Below are positions 7,983-17,368 of a DNA stretch of 64,000 nt, in pieces; positions within the stretch are counted from its first letter, which is position 1, and each line of letters opens with the position of its first letter. The position numbers were made by a program, and so were the translations under genes. Source of the DNA: Collinsella aerofaciens (GTDB taxonomy: Bacteria > Actinomycetota > Coriobacteriia > Coriobacteriales > Coriobacteriaceae); contig NZ_CABJDK010000010.1 in NCBI RefSeq assembly GCF_902364355.1, forward strand, positions 26,644 to 90,643, read 5' to 3'. Under the pieces are notes generated by a model. That model was not told the origin of the DNA, did no database searches, and saw nothing but the letters and a program-made list of their open reading frames with translations.

Positions 7983-9698
7983 CTACGAGTGGACAACCAC
8001 GCACAGGCCGACTTTGATGCAGTCGTGAAGTGCCTTGGCGTCGGCCAGGCGCAGGTTGATGCAACCGTGGCTGCCGCACCACTTGTACGACTCGGCGTTA
8101 TCGAAGCTCTTGTCGTTTTGCCAGGTGGCATCGTGGAAGCCGATCATGTTGCCCTCAAACGGCATCCAGTAGCTAACCGGGCTTTCGTATTTGGGCTTGC
8201 CGGTCTCGGGGTCCTTGGCACCGATGAGCTTGCTGGCGCCATTGTTGCTGTTGATCTGCCAAACGCCTTCGGGCGTGGCGTCCTCTCCCGGCTTGCCGGA
8301 GATAAAGTTGGCCTCCCACACGATATTGCCGCTCTCGTCGTAGTAGCGCGCGTGCTGCTCGGACAGATCGACATCGATGTATGCCTTCCAGTCGGGCTCT
8401 CCCTTTGCGGTAAAGGTGTCGGCCTTCTGGGAGTACTTGATCTCGATTTCGCCGGTCTGCTTGTTGTTAATGGCGTCTTCGACCTGCTTGGCGAGCGAGC
8501 TGCTGTCGATGGACCAACCAAAGTCGCCGCCTTCGACGGCGCACTGCTTGCCATCGGCGCGCGTCCACCAGCGAGTGGAGCCCACGGTATTAAAGCCGTT
8601 GGCAAGCTCGGCTGCCCAGCTGCTGATCTGCGACGTATCGAGCGTGGGGTTGGCCGGATCGGCAAAGCTGATCCACTGCAACACGGAGCTGCCATCAACC
8701 TTGCCGGCATCCTCGCCGTTGAGCTTGAGGGTCACGTTGACGCCCAAGAAGTTGTTGGCGGCATCGCATGCGGCCTGAATCTGATCATCGGTCAGCGTTC
8801 CATTGAGTGGCTCATAGGCAACGTTGCCGAGCTTGGAAAGATCTACGGTCTCGGCCAGCGAGGCAAGCTCGAGCTCGGCATACTTAATGACATGCTCGCG
8901 GTTGAGTTTTTCGTTGGAGCGCGCCTTCTCGACGGTAAACTTGCCGGCCTGCTCGTCATAGGAGCTATTGGCCTCGAACGCGCCCGAACGCCCCTCGTTA
9001 AACTCGTCGATGGCGGCGCCCAGATCCTTCTCAAACTGCTTTTGGTCAAAGGTGTCGGAGAGCATGGACAGGTCGACGTCTTGATCAAGATCGACTTCGT
9101 TGGAGCTAGCGGTTGTTTTGGTCTTGCCGCTTAAGGATTCTACAAGGCGAACCGGCCATACAATGGCTTCGTTGCGGCTGATAATCTCTTTTGCGGCAGC
9201 TTCGCCGTCGACAATGGGCTCATCGGACTCGGGCTGATAGGTCCAGCTAAAGTCATCGCCTGTCACGGTGAGCTTATAGTGCTTCCAAGCCGAGTTGACC
9301 TTGGTGGCGGCAGACGAAGCGTTGGAGAACGAGACATCGACGCCGGGGATAGTGGTGTTGGGGTAGGCTACCTGCGAAAACGCTACAACGCCTACGATAT
9401 AGACAATGACGATAAGACCCAGAACGACAAAGAGCGTCGTCTTTTTGCCCGACTTATTGTTCTCGGCGGGTTTGCGTGCGGGGCCGCGATCGCCTCGAGC
9501 GTGCGTGGGGGGCTGCTTGGGCGCATTGCCATTTGCCTGGCGCTGCTGATGCTGCTTGTTCGGACGTTGGGAAACGTTTGCCGCACCTCGCTGCTGACCG
9601 CGGCTCGGCGCGATAGGACGCGGCGACTGAACGCCGCCGGTGTGCCTGCTCGGCTGCTGCGGATCGGGAATCAGTTGAGTTCGATCGTTTTGCGACAT
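7983..9698 (-). CDS. L,D-transpeptidase (YkuD) with peptidoglycan-binding domains
   Basis: 571 residues from ATG 9698, chosen because GAAGGA sits 10 bases upstream; an in-frame ATG at 9707 is only 1 base from it. A Gln/Pro-rich cytoplasmic tail of about 80 residues precedes one membrane helix (TTLFVVLGLIVIVYIVGVVAF). Two PG_binding_4-like repeats follow, then the YkuD catalytic domain with GFHDATW and the active-site motif SHGCINLRL near the C-terminus (Cys codon near 8067). It makes 3-3 crosslinks or attaches molecules to peptidoglycan. A TATAAT-like -10 is at 9756-9761 on this strand without a clear -35. Confidence 0.9.
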   Translation of the reverse strand: MSQNDRTQLIPDPQQPSRHTGGVQSPRPIAPSRGQQRGAANVSQRPNKQHQQRQANGNAPKQPPTHARGDRGPARKPAENNKSGKKTTLFVVLGLIVIVYIVGVVAFSQVAYPNTTIPGVDVSFSNASSAATKVNSAWKHYKLTVTGDDFSWTYQPESDEPIVDGEAAAKEIISRNEAIVWPVRLVESLSGKTKTTASSNEVDLDQDVDLSMLSDTFDQKQFEKDLGAAIDEFNEGRSGAFEANSSYDEQAGKFTVEKARSNEKLNREHVIKYAELELASLAETVDLSKLGNVAYEPLNGTLTDDQIQAACDAANNFLGVNVTLKLNGEDAGKVDGSSVLQWISFADPANPTLDTSQISSWAAELANGFNTVGSTRWWTRADGKQCAVEGGDFGWSIDSSSLAKQVEDAINNKQTGEIEIKYSQKADTFTAKGEPDWKAYIDVDLSEQHARYYDESGNIVWEANFISGKPGEDATPEGVWQINSNNGASKLIGAKDPETGKPKYESPVSYWMPFEGNMIGFHDATWQNDKSFDNAESYKWCGSHGCINLRLADAKALHDCIKVGLCVVVHS

Positions 9699-9801
9699 CG
9701 TATGCATATCCTTCGGATTTCGCCTTGCGGCTCATCGTGTTTTTACTGGGCTTGCATTATAGCGATTACCCAGTTGTTTGTGGTATGGAAACGGTGGCAT
9801 T

Positions 9802-9829
9802 CAAAAGAGGTGGGACATTTGTCCCACCT
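9802..9829 (-). terminator. Rho-independent terminator of sdaA
   Basis: On the minus strand AGGTGGGAC pairs with GTCCCACCT (9808-9829, 4-base loop) and is followed by TCTTTTGA. It lies just after the sdaA stop and before the L,D-transpeptidase promoter region. Confidence 0.85.
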
Positions 9830-9847
9830 TCGAGTCTTTCTTTGTCG

Positions 9848-11455
9848 CTATCCGCACACACCGCATTTTGCACAGGCCGAAAGTGCGGCCGGAGCCTGCG
9901 CGATGCCACCCTTTGCCGTCTCGCGCAGCGTGGCCGGCAACGCGTGGCCCACGGAGAGCATGACGTGCGCCATCTGGTCAAACGGCACCAGGCTCTTGAT
10001 ACCGGCAAGTGCAAGCTGCGCCGAGCTAAATGCCGCGGCCACGCCGATGGCATTGCGGTTTTGGCACGGCACCTCCACGAGGCCGCCCACCGGGTCGCAG
10101 ACCAGGCCCAGCAGGTTGCTCAGGGCGATGGAGCTGGCGTCGAGTGCCTGCTCAGGCGTGCCTCCGAGCATCTGCACCAGCGCGGCGGCGGCCATGGCGG
10201 CCGCGCTTCCCACCTCGGCTTGGCATCCGCCCTCGGCGCCGGCGACACAGGCGCTCGTGGTGAGGTTGAGGCCGATGGCGGCGGCGCAGTAGAGGGCGTC
10301 CATGACTTGCTCATCGTCCAGTTGCAGATGGTCGGCGAGCGCCAGCACGCAGCCGGGCACGACGCCTGCGGAGCCGGCCGTGGGGGCGGCGACGATCACT
10401 CCCATTGTGGCGGAGCGCTCGAGCACGGCCATGGCGCGGGCCACGGCGTCGGTCTGGACGGCGCCCATTAGGCTTATGCTCAGATCGTTTCGGCTGGTGG
10501 CATCGACAAGCTTTGCCTCGCCGCCGATGAGGCCGCCGAGCGAGCGCTGTGGATTGGAAATGGGGGCTGTGGTCTCTTCGCGCATGACGTCGAGTACGCG
10601 GCGCATGGCGGCGATAGCGTGTGCCTCGCCGGTCAGACGTGCCTCGCGCACGGCCATGACGGCGCCGATGTTGAGCCCCAGTTCCTCGCACGCATCGAGC
10701 AGCTGCTCGCCGTCGTCGAAGATTTCCTTTGCCGAGACGCCGGGGGAGAGCGACGAGGCAGAACCGGGGAGCTCGATAAAGGTCGCGTAATCGACATTGT
10801 CGAGCTTGCGGAGCATGGGGACGACGGTGTCGTCGGGGGCGCCGTCGGTCTCAAAGACGGAGTAGGCCTGGCCGCCCACTTCGGTGCGGTAGGTGCGGCA
10901 GAAGGCGATGTTCACATGGGCGTAGGCGAGCAGGTTGGTGAGCGCTGCGAGCACGCCGGGGACGTCCTGGTGCGCCACGAAGAGCGTGGAATACATGCCC
11001 GAGATGTCGACGCCGACGCCGTTAATGCGGCTGATGCGCATCTTGCCGCCGCCCAAGCTCTCGCCGCGGACCTGCGCCGTGGCGCCCGTGGCGTCGACCA
11101 TATCGATGTCGACGGTGTTGGGGTGGATGGAGGCGTCGTCGCCCTTGATGTCAAAGTGATATTCGAGGCCCTGCTCGCTTGCGAGGTCGAAGGCCTGCTT
11201 GATGTTCTCGTTGTCGGTGTCGAGGCCCAGGATGCCCGCGACGAGCGCACGATCGGTGCCGTGGCCGCGGTAGGTGTGGGCGAAGGAGTTCCACAGGCCA
11301 AAGGTGACTTTGGTGATGCGGCCTTCCAGCAGGCTGGCGGCAACTTGGGCGCAGCGCAGGGCGCCGGCGGTGTGCGATGAGCTGGGGCCGACCATGACGG
11401 GGCCCAAGATCTCGAATGCCGAGGTCGTAGCTAATGTTTGCGGCTTGCCTGCCAT
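9848..11455 (-). CDS. sdaA: L-serine ammonia-lyase (dehydratase), iron-sulfur type, single chain
   Basis: 535-residue single-chain enzyme converting L-serine to pyruvate and ammonia with a [4Fe-4S] cluster. The N-terminal beta domain starts with FEILGPVMVGPSSSHTAGALR, the SDH_beta signature, and is followed by an ACT-like segment (VAHQDVPGVLAALTNLLAY). The alpha domain has APTAGSAGVVPG, CVAGAEGGCQAEVG and CDPVGGLVEVPCQNRN, which carry the cluster cysteines. It ends ACAKCGVCG. It is monocistronic: a terminator follows, and a long palindrome lies just upstream of its start. Confidence 0.94.
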   Translation of the reverse strand: MAGKPQTLATTSAFEILGPVMVGPSSSHTAGALRCAQVAASLLEGRITKVTFGLWNSFAHTYRGHGTDRALVAGILGLDTDNENIKQAFDLASEQGLEYHFDIKGDDASIHPNTVDIDMVDATGATAQVRGESLGGGKMRISRINGVGVDISGMYSTLFVAHQDVPGVLAALTNLLAYAHVNIAFCRTYRTEVGGQAYSVFETDGAPDDTVVPMLRKLDNVDYATFIELPGSASSLSPGVSAKEIFDDGEQLLDACEELGLNIGAVMAVREARLTGEAHAIAAMRRVLDVMREETTAPISNPQRSLGGLIGGEAKLVDATSRNDLSISLMGAVQTDAVARAMAVLERSATMGVIVAAPTAGSAGVVPGCVLALADHLQLDDEQVMDALYCAAAIGLNLTTSACVAGAEGGCQAEVGSAAAMAAAALVQMLGGTPEQALDASSIALSNLLGLVCDPVGGLVEVPCQNRNAIGVAAAFSSAQLALAGIKSLVPFDQMAHVMLSVGHALPATLRETAKGGIAQAPAALSACAKCGVCG

Positions 11456-11479
11456 ATGCGCTCCTGTTCTATCCCGCCG

Positions 11480-11598
11480 TTCCGAGGGCTTTGGTATTTG
11501 GTCGCCTGCTCTACAGTCCTGGCTCGCACGGAGGCCACATTAAGTGGCCTCCGGCTCGTGCGGAACTCGCGATCGACCAAATACCAAAGCCCTCGGAA
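11480..11598. repeat. Long palindromic intergenic element with 25-bp perfect arms
   Basis: Perfect 25-base inverted arms at 11480-11504 (begins TTCCGAGGGCTTTGG) and 11574-11598. Inside is a second hairpin, GAGGCCAC..GTGGCCTC around 11531-11551, and a CTACAGTCC sequence. The whole 119-base unit lies between sdaA and the metK terminator. Its architecture resembles REP/BIME-type elements. Confidence 0.85.
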
Positions 11599-11695
11599 CT
11601 TAGGATACATGGTTGGAGTGGCTGGATGTCAAAATTCATCAGCTGGGGACGTGCTGTTCATTGCGCATCGAAATATTCACACCACCGTGTAAATA

Positions 11696-11729
11696 AAAAG
11701 AAGTACCGGTTGGGGCCGGTACTTCTTTT
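11696..11729 (-). terminator. Rho-independent terminator of metK
   Basis: AAAAGAAGTACCGG (11696-11709) pairs perfectly with 11716-11729 around a 6-base loop; the A-tract supplies the U-run when read from metK. The symmetry would allow it to work in both directions. Confidence 0.9.
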
Positions 11730-11767
11730 GGTTCTAATGCTTTGCTGTCTGGGCTCTGCGAACCTAT

Positions 11768-13048
11768 TTACAGGCCGCAGGCTGCTTTGAGTTCGTTGAC
11801 TCGGTCGGTCTTTTCCCAGGTGAAGTCGGCGTCTTCGCGGCCGAAGTGACCGTAGGCTGCCGTCTTTTCGTAGATGGGGCGACGCAGGTCCAGGTCGCGG
11901 ATGATCGCGCCCGGGCGCAGGTCGAAGGTCTTCTCGACGGCCTCGACGATCTTGTCCTCGGCAACATGCGCGGTACCGAAGGTGTCGACCATGATTGAGA
12001 GGGGCTTGGAAACGCCGATGGCGTAGGCAAGCTCGACTTCGCATCGGTCGGCCAGACCGGCGGCGACCACGTTCTTGGCGACCCAGCGCGCGGCATACGC
12101 GGCGGAGCGGTCAACCTTGGTGCAGTCCTTGCCGCTAAAGGCGCCGCCGCCGTGACGGCCGTAGCCGCCATAGGTGTCGACGATGATCTTGCGGCCGGTC
12201 AGGCCCGTGTCGCCCATGGGGCCGCCTACGACAAAGCGACCGGTGGGGTTCACATAGATGTCCGCGTTGTCCCACGGCATGTTCTCAGCAGCCATAACCG
12301 GGGTGATAACGTGCTCGATCAGATCGGCCTTGATCTTGCCCATGTCCTCGATTTCGGCGGCATGCTGCGTGGAGATGACGATGGTCGTGACCTCCACGGG
12401 CTTGCCTTCCTCGTAGCGCACGGTGACCTGGGTTTTGCCGTCGGGGCGCAGGTAGGCGAGGGTGCCGTCGTGGCGCACGGCTGCCAGGCGCTCGGCCAGG
12501 CGGCTCGCCAGGTAGTGCGGCATGGGCATGAGGGTCTTGGTTTCGTTGGAGGCATAACCGAACATCATGCCCTGGTCGCCGGCGCCGATCAAGTCGATCG
12601 GGTCGCTGGTAGCGCCGGTCTGCGTCTCAAACGACTCGTCGACGCCCTGGGCGATGTCGGGTGACTGCTCGTGAATAAGGCTCATGACGCCGCAGGTATC
12701 GCAGTCAAAACCGAACTTGGCACGGTTGTAGCCGATGCGGCGGATGACGCCGCGGGCGATTTCCTGCACGTCGACGTAGGCCTGGGTACGGATCTCGCCG
12801 GCAACGATGACGGTGCCGGTGGTCACGAGGGTCTCGCAGGCGCAGCGGACGTTCTCCACGTTGGCGGGCACGCCGTTGGGCGCAATATAGCCCTGCTCCT
12901 GGAGCTCTATTTCTTTGGCGAGGATTGCGTCGAGTACGGCGTCGCTGATCTGGTCAGCGATCTTATCGGGATGACCCTCGGTCACCGATTCCGACGTAAA
13001 CACAAACGATCCGTGTTGGGGCGGGATGGAACGAAGCTCTTCTGACAT
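11768..13048 (-). CDS. metK: S-adenosylmethionine synthetase
   Basis: 426 residues. Makes S-adenosylmethionine from methionine and ATP. Signatures in order: [35 protein letters not shown], the hexapeptide-like [45 protein letters not shown] and [25 protein letters not shown] is 6 bases before the ATG. Length is slightly above the usual 380-400 residues because of insertions such as [10 protein letters not shown] and near the N-terminus. Monocistronic with its own terminator. Confidence 0.96.
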   Translation of the reverse strand: MSEELRSIPPQHGSFVFTSESVTEGHPDKIADQISDAVLDAILAKEIELQEQGYIAPNGVPANVENVRCACETLVTTGTVIVAGEIRTQAYVDVQEIARGVIRRIGYNRAKFGFDCDTCGVMSLIHEQSPDIAQGVDESFETQTGATSDPIDLIGAGDQGMMFGYASNETKTLMPMPHYLASRLAERLAAVRHDGTLAYLRPDGKTQVTVRYEEGKPVEVTTIVISTQHAAEIEDMGKIKADLIEHVITPVMAAENMPWDNADIYVNPTGRFVVGGPMGDTGLTGRKIIVDTYGGYGRHGGGAFSGKDCTKVDRSAAYAARWVAKNVVAAGLADRCEVELAYAIGVSKPLSIMVDTFGTAHVAEDKIVEAVEKTFDLRPGAIIRDLDLRRPIYEKTAAYGHFGREDADFTWEKTDRVNELKAACGL

Positions 13049-13070
13049 GATTGTCCTTTCAAAAACGTGT

Positions 13071-13097
13071 CCCGGCGACCGTTACCATTCCGCCGGG
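13071..13097 (-). promoter_or_regulatory. Leader hairpin upstream of metK
   Basis: CCCGGCG and CGCCGGG (7 bp perfect, 13-base loop) in the metK 5' leader, followed on the minus strand by ACACGTTTTTG and then the Shine-Dalgarno. A TATGAT -10-like box lies at about 13117-13122. The layout hints at attenuation, but the leader is too short for a SAM-I riboswitch and I recognise no known SAM aptamer. Confidence 0.35.
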
Positions 13098-13157
13098 CTC
13101 TGTATGCAAGGGCACATCATAGCGCGTAAATCAAACATTCACACCCTTTCCGCACCT

Positions 13158-13247
13158 ACTCATTGGGGACAGACTTAAATGATCAGCCTTACCTAAGTGC
13201 CGGCAGGTTGCCCAAAGAATGGTCATTTAAGTCTGTCCCCAATGAGT
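13158..13247. repeat. Palindromic intergenic element of the GGGGACAGACT type
   Basis: Perfect 25-base inverted arms at 13158-13182 and 13223-13247, containing CATTGGGGACAGACTTAAA. The 90-base element sits between the divergent metK and gltX genes. GGGGACAGACT-type palindromes are, to my knowledge, commonly seen beside REP-associated tyrosine (Y1/RAYT) transposases in many bacteria; no such transposase is in this window. Confidence 0.85.
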
Positions 13248-13260
13248 GGGTCGGTGCCCT

Positions 13261-13291
13261 TTGTGCGGAGGTCGCATTGTTGCTTTATACT
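13261..13291 (+). promoter_or_regulatory. Candidate gltX promoter
   Basis: TTGTGC (13261-13266), 19-base spacer, TATACT (13286-13291). It lies just after the palindrome and about 40 bases before the gltX start. The spacer is longer than ideal, so the -35 is uncertain; the -10 is good. Confidence 0.45.
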
Positions 13292-13331
13292 AGTGCGGTT
13301 AGACATCCATCCTGCAATCGAGGAGATTTCC

Positions 13332-14807
13332 ATGGCATCAGACGTTCGCGTCCGCTTTGCACCCTCACCGACGGGCAAGCTGCACATCGGTGGCGCCCGC
13401 ACCGCTATCTATAACTGGGCTTTTGCCCGCGCAAACGGTGGCACGTTCATCCTGCGCATCGACGACACCGACCCCACCCGTTCCACCGACGAGAACACGC
13501 AGATCATCCTGCGCGCCATGCGTTGGCTTGGCCTGGACTGGGACGAGGGTCCCGAGGTGGGCGGCGACTACGGCCCCTATGCCCAGACCGAGCGCCTGGA
13601 CCTGTACAAGCAGGCCGCCCAGAAGCTTTGGGACGAGGGCAAGGCCTATCCCTGCTTCTGCACCAAGGAGCAGCTCGACGCCGACCGTAAGGCCGCGCAG
13701 GAGCGCAAGGACCCCTTCCAGGGCTATCAGCGTCGCTGCCGCGATCTTGATCCCGAGGAGGCCCGTCGCCGCATCGAGGCCGGCGAGCCCTACGTCTTGC
13801 GCATCAAGGTGCCCGAGGACCGCGGCGACGTCGTCATCCACGACGCCGTCCACGGCGAGGTGACCTTCGATGCCAAGGAGCTCGACGACTTTGTCATCTT
13901 CCGCTCCGACGGCACGCCCACGTATAACTTCGCGACCGTCGTCGACGATGCCATGATGAAGATCACCCATGTCATCCGCGGCGATGACCACCTGTCCAAC
14001 ACCCCGCGCCAGGTCATGGTCTACGAGGCCCTCGGCGCGCCCGTGCCTACGTTTGCCCACATCTCCATGATCCTGGGCGCCGACGGCAAGAAGCTCTCCA
14101 AGCGCCACGGCGCCACCTCGGTGGAGGAGTACCGCGACGCCGGCTACCTGTCCGATGCCTTCGTCAACTATCTGGCGCTGCTCGGCTGGTCGCTCGACGG
14201 CGAGACCACGATCATCCCGCGCGATGTCCTGGCCAGAAAGTTCTCGCTCGATCGCATCTCCAAGAACCCGGCGACCTTCGACCCCAAGAAGCTTGATTGG
14301 GTCAACGCCGAGTACATCAACGGCATGTCCGACGCTCAGTTTGCCGACGAGATTATGGTCCCCGAGCTGCACGAGGCAGGTCTCATCGAGGGCAACGTCG
14401 AGTACGACGAGGACTGGATCGACGCACTTGCCGCCATCGTCAAGCCGCGCACCAAGATGCCGGCCGACGCCGTGACCGTCGCCGCTCCCATCTTTGCTAC
14501 GGCCGAGACGCTCGAGTATGACGAGAAATCCGTCAACAAGGGCCTGGCCAAGGAAGGCATGGGTGCCATTCTGGACGCCGCCAAGGCCGCTCTCGAGGGT
14601 GTGGACGAGTGGACGGCTGACAACATCGACGCCGCGCTTGAGCCGCTGCCCGAGCAAATGGACCTCAAGAAGCGCGTGGTGTTCCAGGCCGTGCGCGTCG
14701 CCGTTTGCGGCAACATGGTGAGCCCTCCGTTGGGCGAGACCATGGCGCTCGTCGGCCGCGACGACTGCCTGGCGCGTATCGACCGCGCCCGCACGATGGC
14801 GCTGTAA
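13332..14807 (+). CDS. gltX: Glutamyl-tRNA synthetase
   Basis: 491 residues from ATG 13332; GAGGAG (13319-13324) precedes it, and the longer upstream frame would run through the palindrome. Class I synthetase: the HIGH-type motif is in FAPSPTGKLHIGGARTA, and the KMSKS-type motif is KKLSKRHG (near 14091). YDRDHxS-like VIRGDDHLSNTPRQ lies between. It charges tRNA-Glu with glutamate. Whether it also charges tRNA-Gln cannot be judged from the sequence. A terminator follows. Confidence 0.95.
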   Translation: MASDVRVRFAPSPTGKLHIGGARTAIYNWAFARANGGTFILRIDDTDPTRSTDENTQIILRAMRWLGLDWDEGPEVGGDYGPYAQTERLDLYKQAAQKLWDEGKAYPCFCTKEQLDADRKAAQERKDPFQGYQRRCRDLDPEEARRRIEAGEPYVLRIKVPEDRGDVVIHDAVHGEVTFDAKELDDFVIFRSDGTPTYNFATVVDDAMMKITHVIRGDDHLSNTPRQVMVYEALGAPVPTFAHISMILGADGKKLSKRHGATSVEEYRDAGYLSDAFVNYLALLGWSLDGETTIIPRDVLARKFSLDRISKNPATFDPKKLDWVNAEYINGMSDAQFADEIMVPELHEAGLIEGNVEYDEDWIDALAAIVKPRTKMPADAVTVAAPIFATAETLEYDEKSVNKGLAKEGMGAILDAAKAALEGVDEWTADNIDAALEPLPEQMDLKKRVVFQAVRVAVCGNMVSPPLGETMALVGRDDCLARIDRARTMAL

Positions 14808-14830
14808 TCGCTGCGCAAACGTATGTACCC

Positions 14831-14864
14831 GAGCCCCGTTCACCCCGAGCGGGGCTCTTATTTC
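14831..14864 (+). terminator. Rho-independent terminator of gltX
   Basis: GAGCCCCG (14831-14838) pairs with CGGGGCTC (14850-14857), followed by TTATTTCT. Confidence 0.85.
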
Positions 14865-14896
14865 TGTAGACGTATGGGATAGGAGGTGCTGGGGCC

Positions 14897-17350
14897 ATGG
14901 CTCAACAACTGTCGCTGTTTGGTACGCCCGAACCGGAGGAGGCTCCGGCGAAGCTCGCACCTGCCGCCGCCTCGGCTCAGCCTAAGCCTGCACCTGAGCC
15001 CATCGCTGCCTACGCGAGCGTGGTCCTCGACATCCCGACGCGTGCGCTGTCCGAGCCATTCGCCTATAGCATTCCTCAACCCCTTGCCAACGAGGCGCAG
15101 ATCGGATCCACGGTCCTGGTCCACTTTGGTAACCGTGCCGCCGCGGGCTATGTCGTCGACATTGCTCCTGAGCTGGGCGATCTGCAGGGCAACAACGCCC
15201 TCGACCCTGCGCGCATCAAGCTCATCGAGGCCATCCTCAGCAAACCGCTCTTTACCGCCGAGGCCGCCGGCATTGCGCGCTGGATGAGCCGCGAGTACGT
15301 CGCGACGCTTTCCGAGTGCCTGCGCCTATTCTTGCCCCCGGGTGGAAGCCCGCGCGTGGTCAAGGGCGATGACGGCGTGTGGACCGTTGAGCGCCCCGCC
15401 GTCAAACCCATCCAAAACCGCTGGGTCATGCTCACGCCCGAGGGCTTCGACTATACGCCGCCCAAGACTGCCGTTCGCCAACGCCAGCTCATCGAGGCGC
15501 TCCAGTGCGGCCCGGTCACGACGCGTGACCTCAACTTGCTCTACAACAGCATGTCGGCAACCATCAAGGCGCTCGAAAAACGCGGCGTCGTGGTGGTGGA
15601 GGAGCGCCGTGCGTGGCGTGGCTGCAGCGAGCAAACTACGCTGTCCTCCGCGAGCGGCAAAGCGCCGGTCGCACTTACCAACGGCCAGCAGCAGGCGCTC
15701 GCGCAGATTGAGCGTGCCCGTCTGGACGCTCATGGCGATGTGGTGCTGGTCGATGGCGTTACCGGATCTGGTAAAACCGAGGTTTATCTCTCTGCCATCG
15801 AGCGCGTGCTCGCGGCCGGCCGTTCGGCCTACGTGCTCGTGCCCGAGATCTCGCTGACGGCCCAGACCGTCGGCCGCTTCCGCTCGCGCTTTGGCGAGAC
15901 GGTCGCTGTGTTCCATTCGCGCCTTTCGGCCGGCGAGCGCCTGGACCAGTGGGATATGGTCGCCAGCGGAGCCGCGCGCGTGGTCGTGGGCGCCCGCTCG
16001 GCGCTCTTTTGCCCGCTCAGCGACTTGGGCCTCATCATTATCGACGAGGAGCACGAGACCAGCTACAAGCAGGGTTCCAGTCCACGCTACCATGCGCGCG
16101 AGGTGGCGGCCGAGATGGCGCGGCGCTACCGCTGCCCGCTCGTGTTGGGCTCCGCCACGCCTTCTGCTGAGGCTCTCGACCGCTGCCGCCGTGGCACGTA
16201 TAACGGTGCCACCTGGACGCGCGTCGAGATGCCCGAGCGCCCGGGACACGCCGTGCTGCCTACGGTGCGTATTGCCGACCTGCGTCGTGAGTTCTCGCAC
16301 GGCAGCCGCTCTATGTTCTCAAAGCCGCTGATGGAAGGCTTGGAACGCGTGGTCGAGCGCCGTGAAAAAGCCGTGCTGCTGCACAACCGCCGTGGTTTTG
16401 CGCCGTTTTTGATGTGCCGCGAATGCGGCTGCGTCCCCACCTGCAACCACTGCTCCACCGCGCTTACGTATCACGAGCGCTCGCACACGCTGCAATGCCA
16501 TACCTGCGGGTCGTCCTGGCGCGTGCAGCCGTATCCCGCGCCCACGAGCCGTTGCCCCAAATGTGGTAGTCGCTACCTGGCAAAAATGGGTTTGGGCACT
16601 CAGCAGATCGAGGACGCACTGCACCAGATGCTGCCCGAGGATGTCGCCATTATTCGCATGGATGCCGATTCCACGCGCGGCAAGGATGCGCACAAAAAAC
16701 TGCTCGAGCAGTTCGATGCGGCCGATTGCGCCGTGTTGCTGGGCACCCAAATGATCGCAAAGGGTCTCGATTTTCCCGAGGTCACGCTCGTGGGCGTGGT
16801 CAATGCCGACTTCGCCCTCAAGCTGCCCGATTTTCGCTCAGGGGAGCGCGCCTACGATTTACTGGAGCAGGTCGCCGGCCGTGCCGGTCGCGGTGATCGC
16901 CCCGGCGAGGTGATCATCCAGACCTACCTGCCCGAGGATCCGGTCATTCGCGCCGTCGCTGAGCACGACCGTTCGATCTTTACCGACTACGACCTGGACC
17001 AGCGCCGCGACGCCCTGTATCCGCCGTTTGTTCGACTGGTCAACATTTTGGTGTGGTCGGCGAATGCAGATGACGCACGAGATTATATTGGGCGCATCGC
17101 GAAGTTCCTCAAGCGCCGCTGGCATGCCGCCGCGCCCGACTTTTTGCGGGCGGGGAGTGCCGTGCCGCAGGTGCTGGGCCCGGCTTCGTGTGTAATCGAG
17201 AGAGCCAAGGACCGTTATCGCTTCCATCTGCTTGTGAAGTCGCCCGTGGGGTACCATGTCTCTGATGATATCGACGCCTGCCTCAAAGAGGTGGGCTCTG
17301 TGCGCGGCGTGAGCGTAAGCGTTGACGTCGACGCCTATGATTTGATGTAA
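14897..17350 (+). CDS. priA: Primosomal protein N' (replication restart helicase)
   Basis: 817 residues; AGGAGGT lies 9 bases upstream of the ATG. Superfamily 2 helicase that reloads the replisome at stalled forks. After a short Ala/Pro-rich N-terminus comes the 3'-DNA-binding domain (PFAYSIPQPL, VLVHFGNR), then Walker A GVTGSGKTEVYL (about residue 287), IIDEEHETSYKQ, LGSATPS, and the zinc-binding cysteines CRECGCVPTCNHCSTALTYH followed by CHTCGSSW and CPKCGSR. The helicase C block ends with QVAGRAGRGDRPGEV. First gene of a run priA-def-fmt-rsmB, a common order. Confidence 0.95.
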   Translation: MAQQLSLFGTPEPEEAPAKLAPAAASAQPKPAPEPIAAYASVVLDIPTRALSEPFAYSIPQPLANEAQIGSTVLVHFGNRAAAGYVVDIAPELGDLQGNNALDPARIKLIEAILSKPLFTAEAAGIARWMSREYVATLSECLRLFLPPGGSPRVVKGDDGVWTVERPAVKPIQNRWVMLTPEGFDYTPPKTAVRQRQLIEALQCGPVTTRDLNLLYNSMSATIKALEKRGVVVVEERRAWRGCSEQTTLSSASGKAPVALTNGQQQALAQIERARLDAHGDVVLVDGVTGSGKTEVYLSAIERVLAAGRSAYVLVPEISLTAQTVGRFRSRFGETVAVFHSRLSAGERLDQWDMVASGAARVVVGARSALFCPLSDLGLIIIDEEHETSYKQGSSPRYHAREVAAEMARRYRCPLVLGSATPSAEALDRCRRGTYNGATWTRVEMPERPGHAVLPTVRIADLRREFSHGSRSMFSKPLMEGLERVVERREKAVLLHNRRGFAPFLMCRECGCVPTCNHCSTALTYHERSHTLQCHTCGSSWRVQPYPAPTSRCPKCGSRYLAKMGLGTQQIEDALHQMLPEDVAIIRMDADSTRGKDAHKKLLEQFDAADCAVLLGTQMIAKGLDFPEVTLVGVVNADFALKLPDFRSGERAYDLLEQVAGRAGRGDRPGEVIIQTYLPEDPVIRAVAEHDRSIFTDYDLDQRRDALYPPFVRLVNILVWSANADDARDYIGRIAKFLKRRWHAAAPDFLRAGSAVPQVLGPASCVIERAKDRYRFHLLVKSPVGYHVSDDIDACLKEVGSVRGVSVSVDVDAYDLM

Positions 17351-17368
17351 CAACTCGAAAGGATGGCC

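Noticed and set aside
13048..13140. SAM riboswitch before metK
   Set aside because: Only one short hairpin is present; none of the SAM-I, SAM-II or SMK core features could be recognised.
13365..14960. Long minus-strand open frame (531 codons) over gltX
   Set aside because: It is the antisense shadow of a GC-rich synthetase gene; it has no family motifs and covers a gene with full class I signatures.
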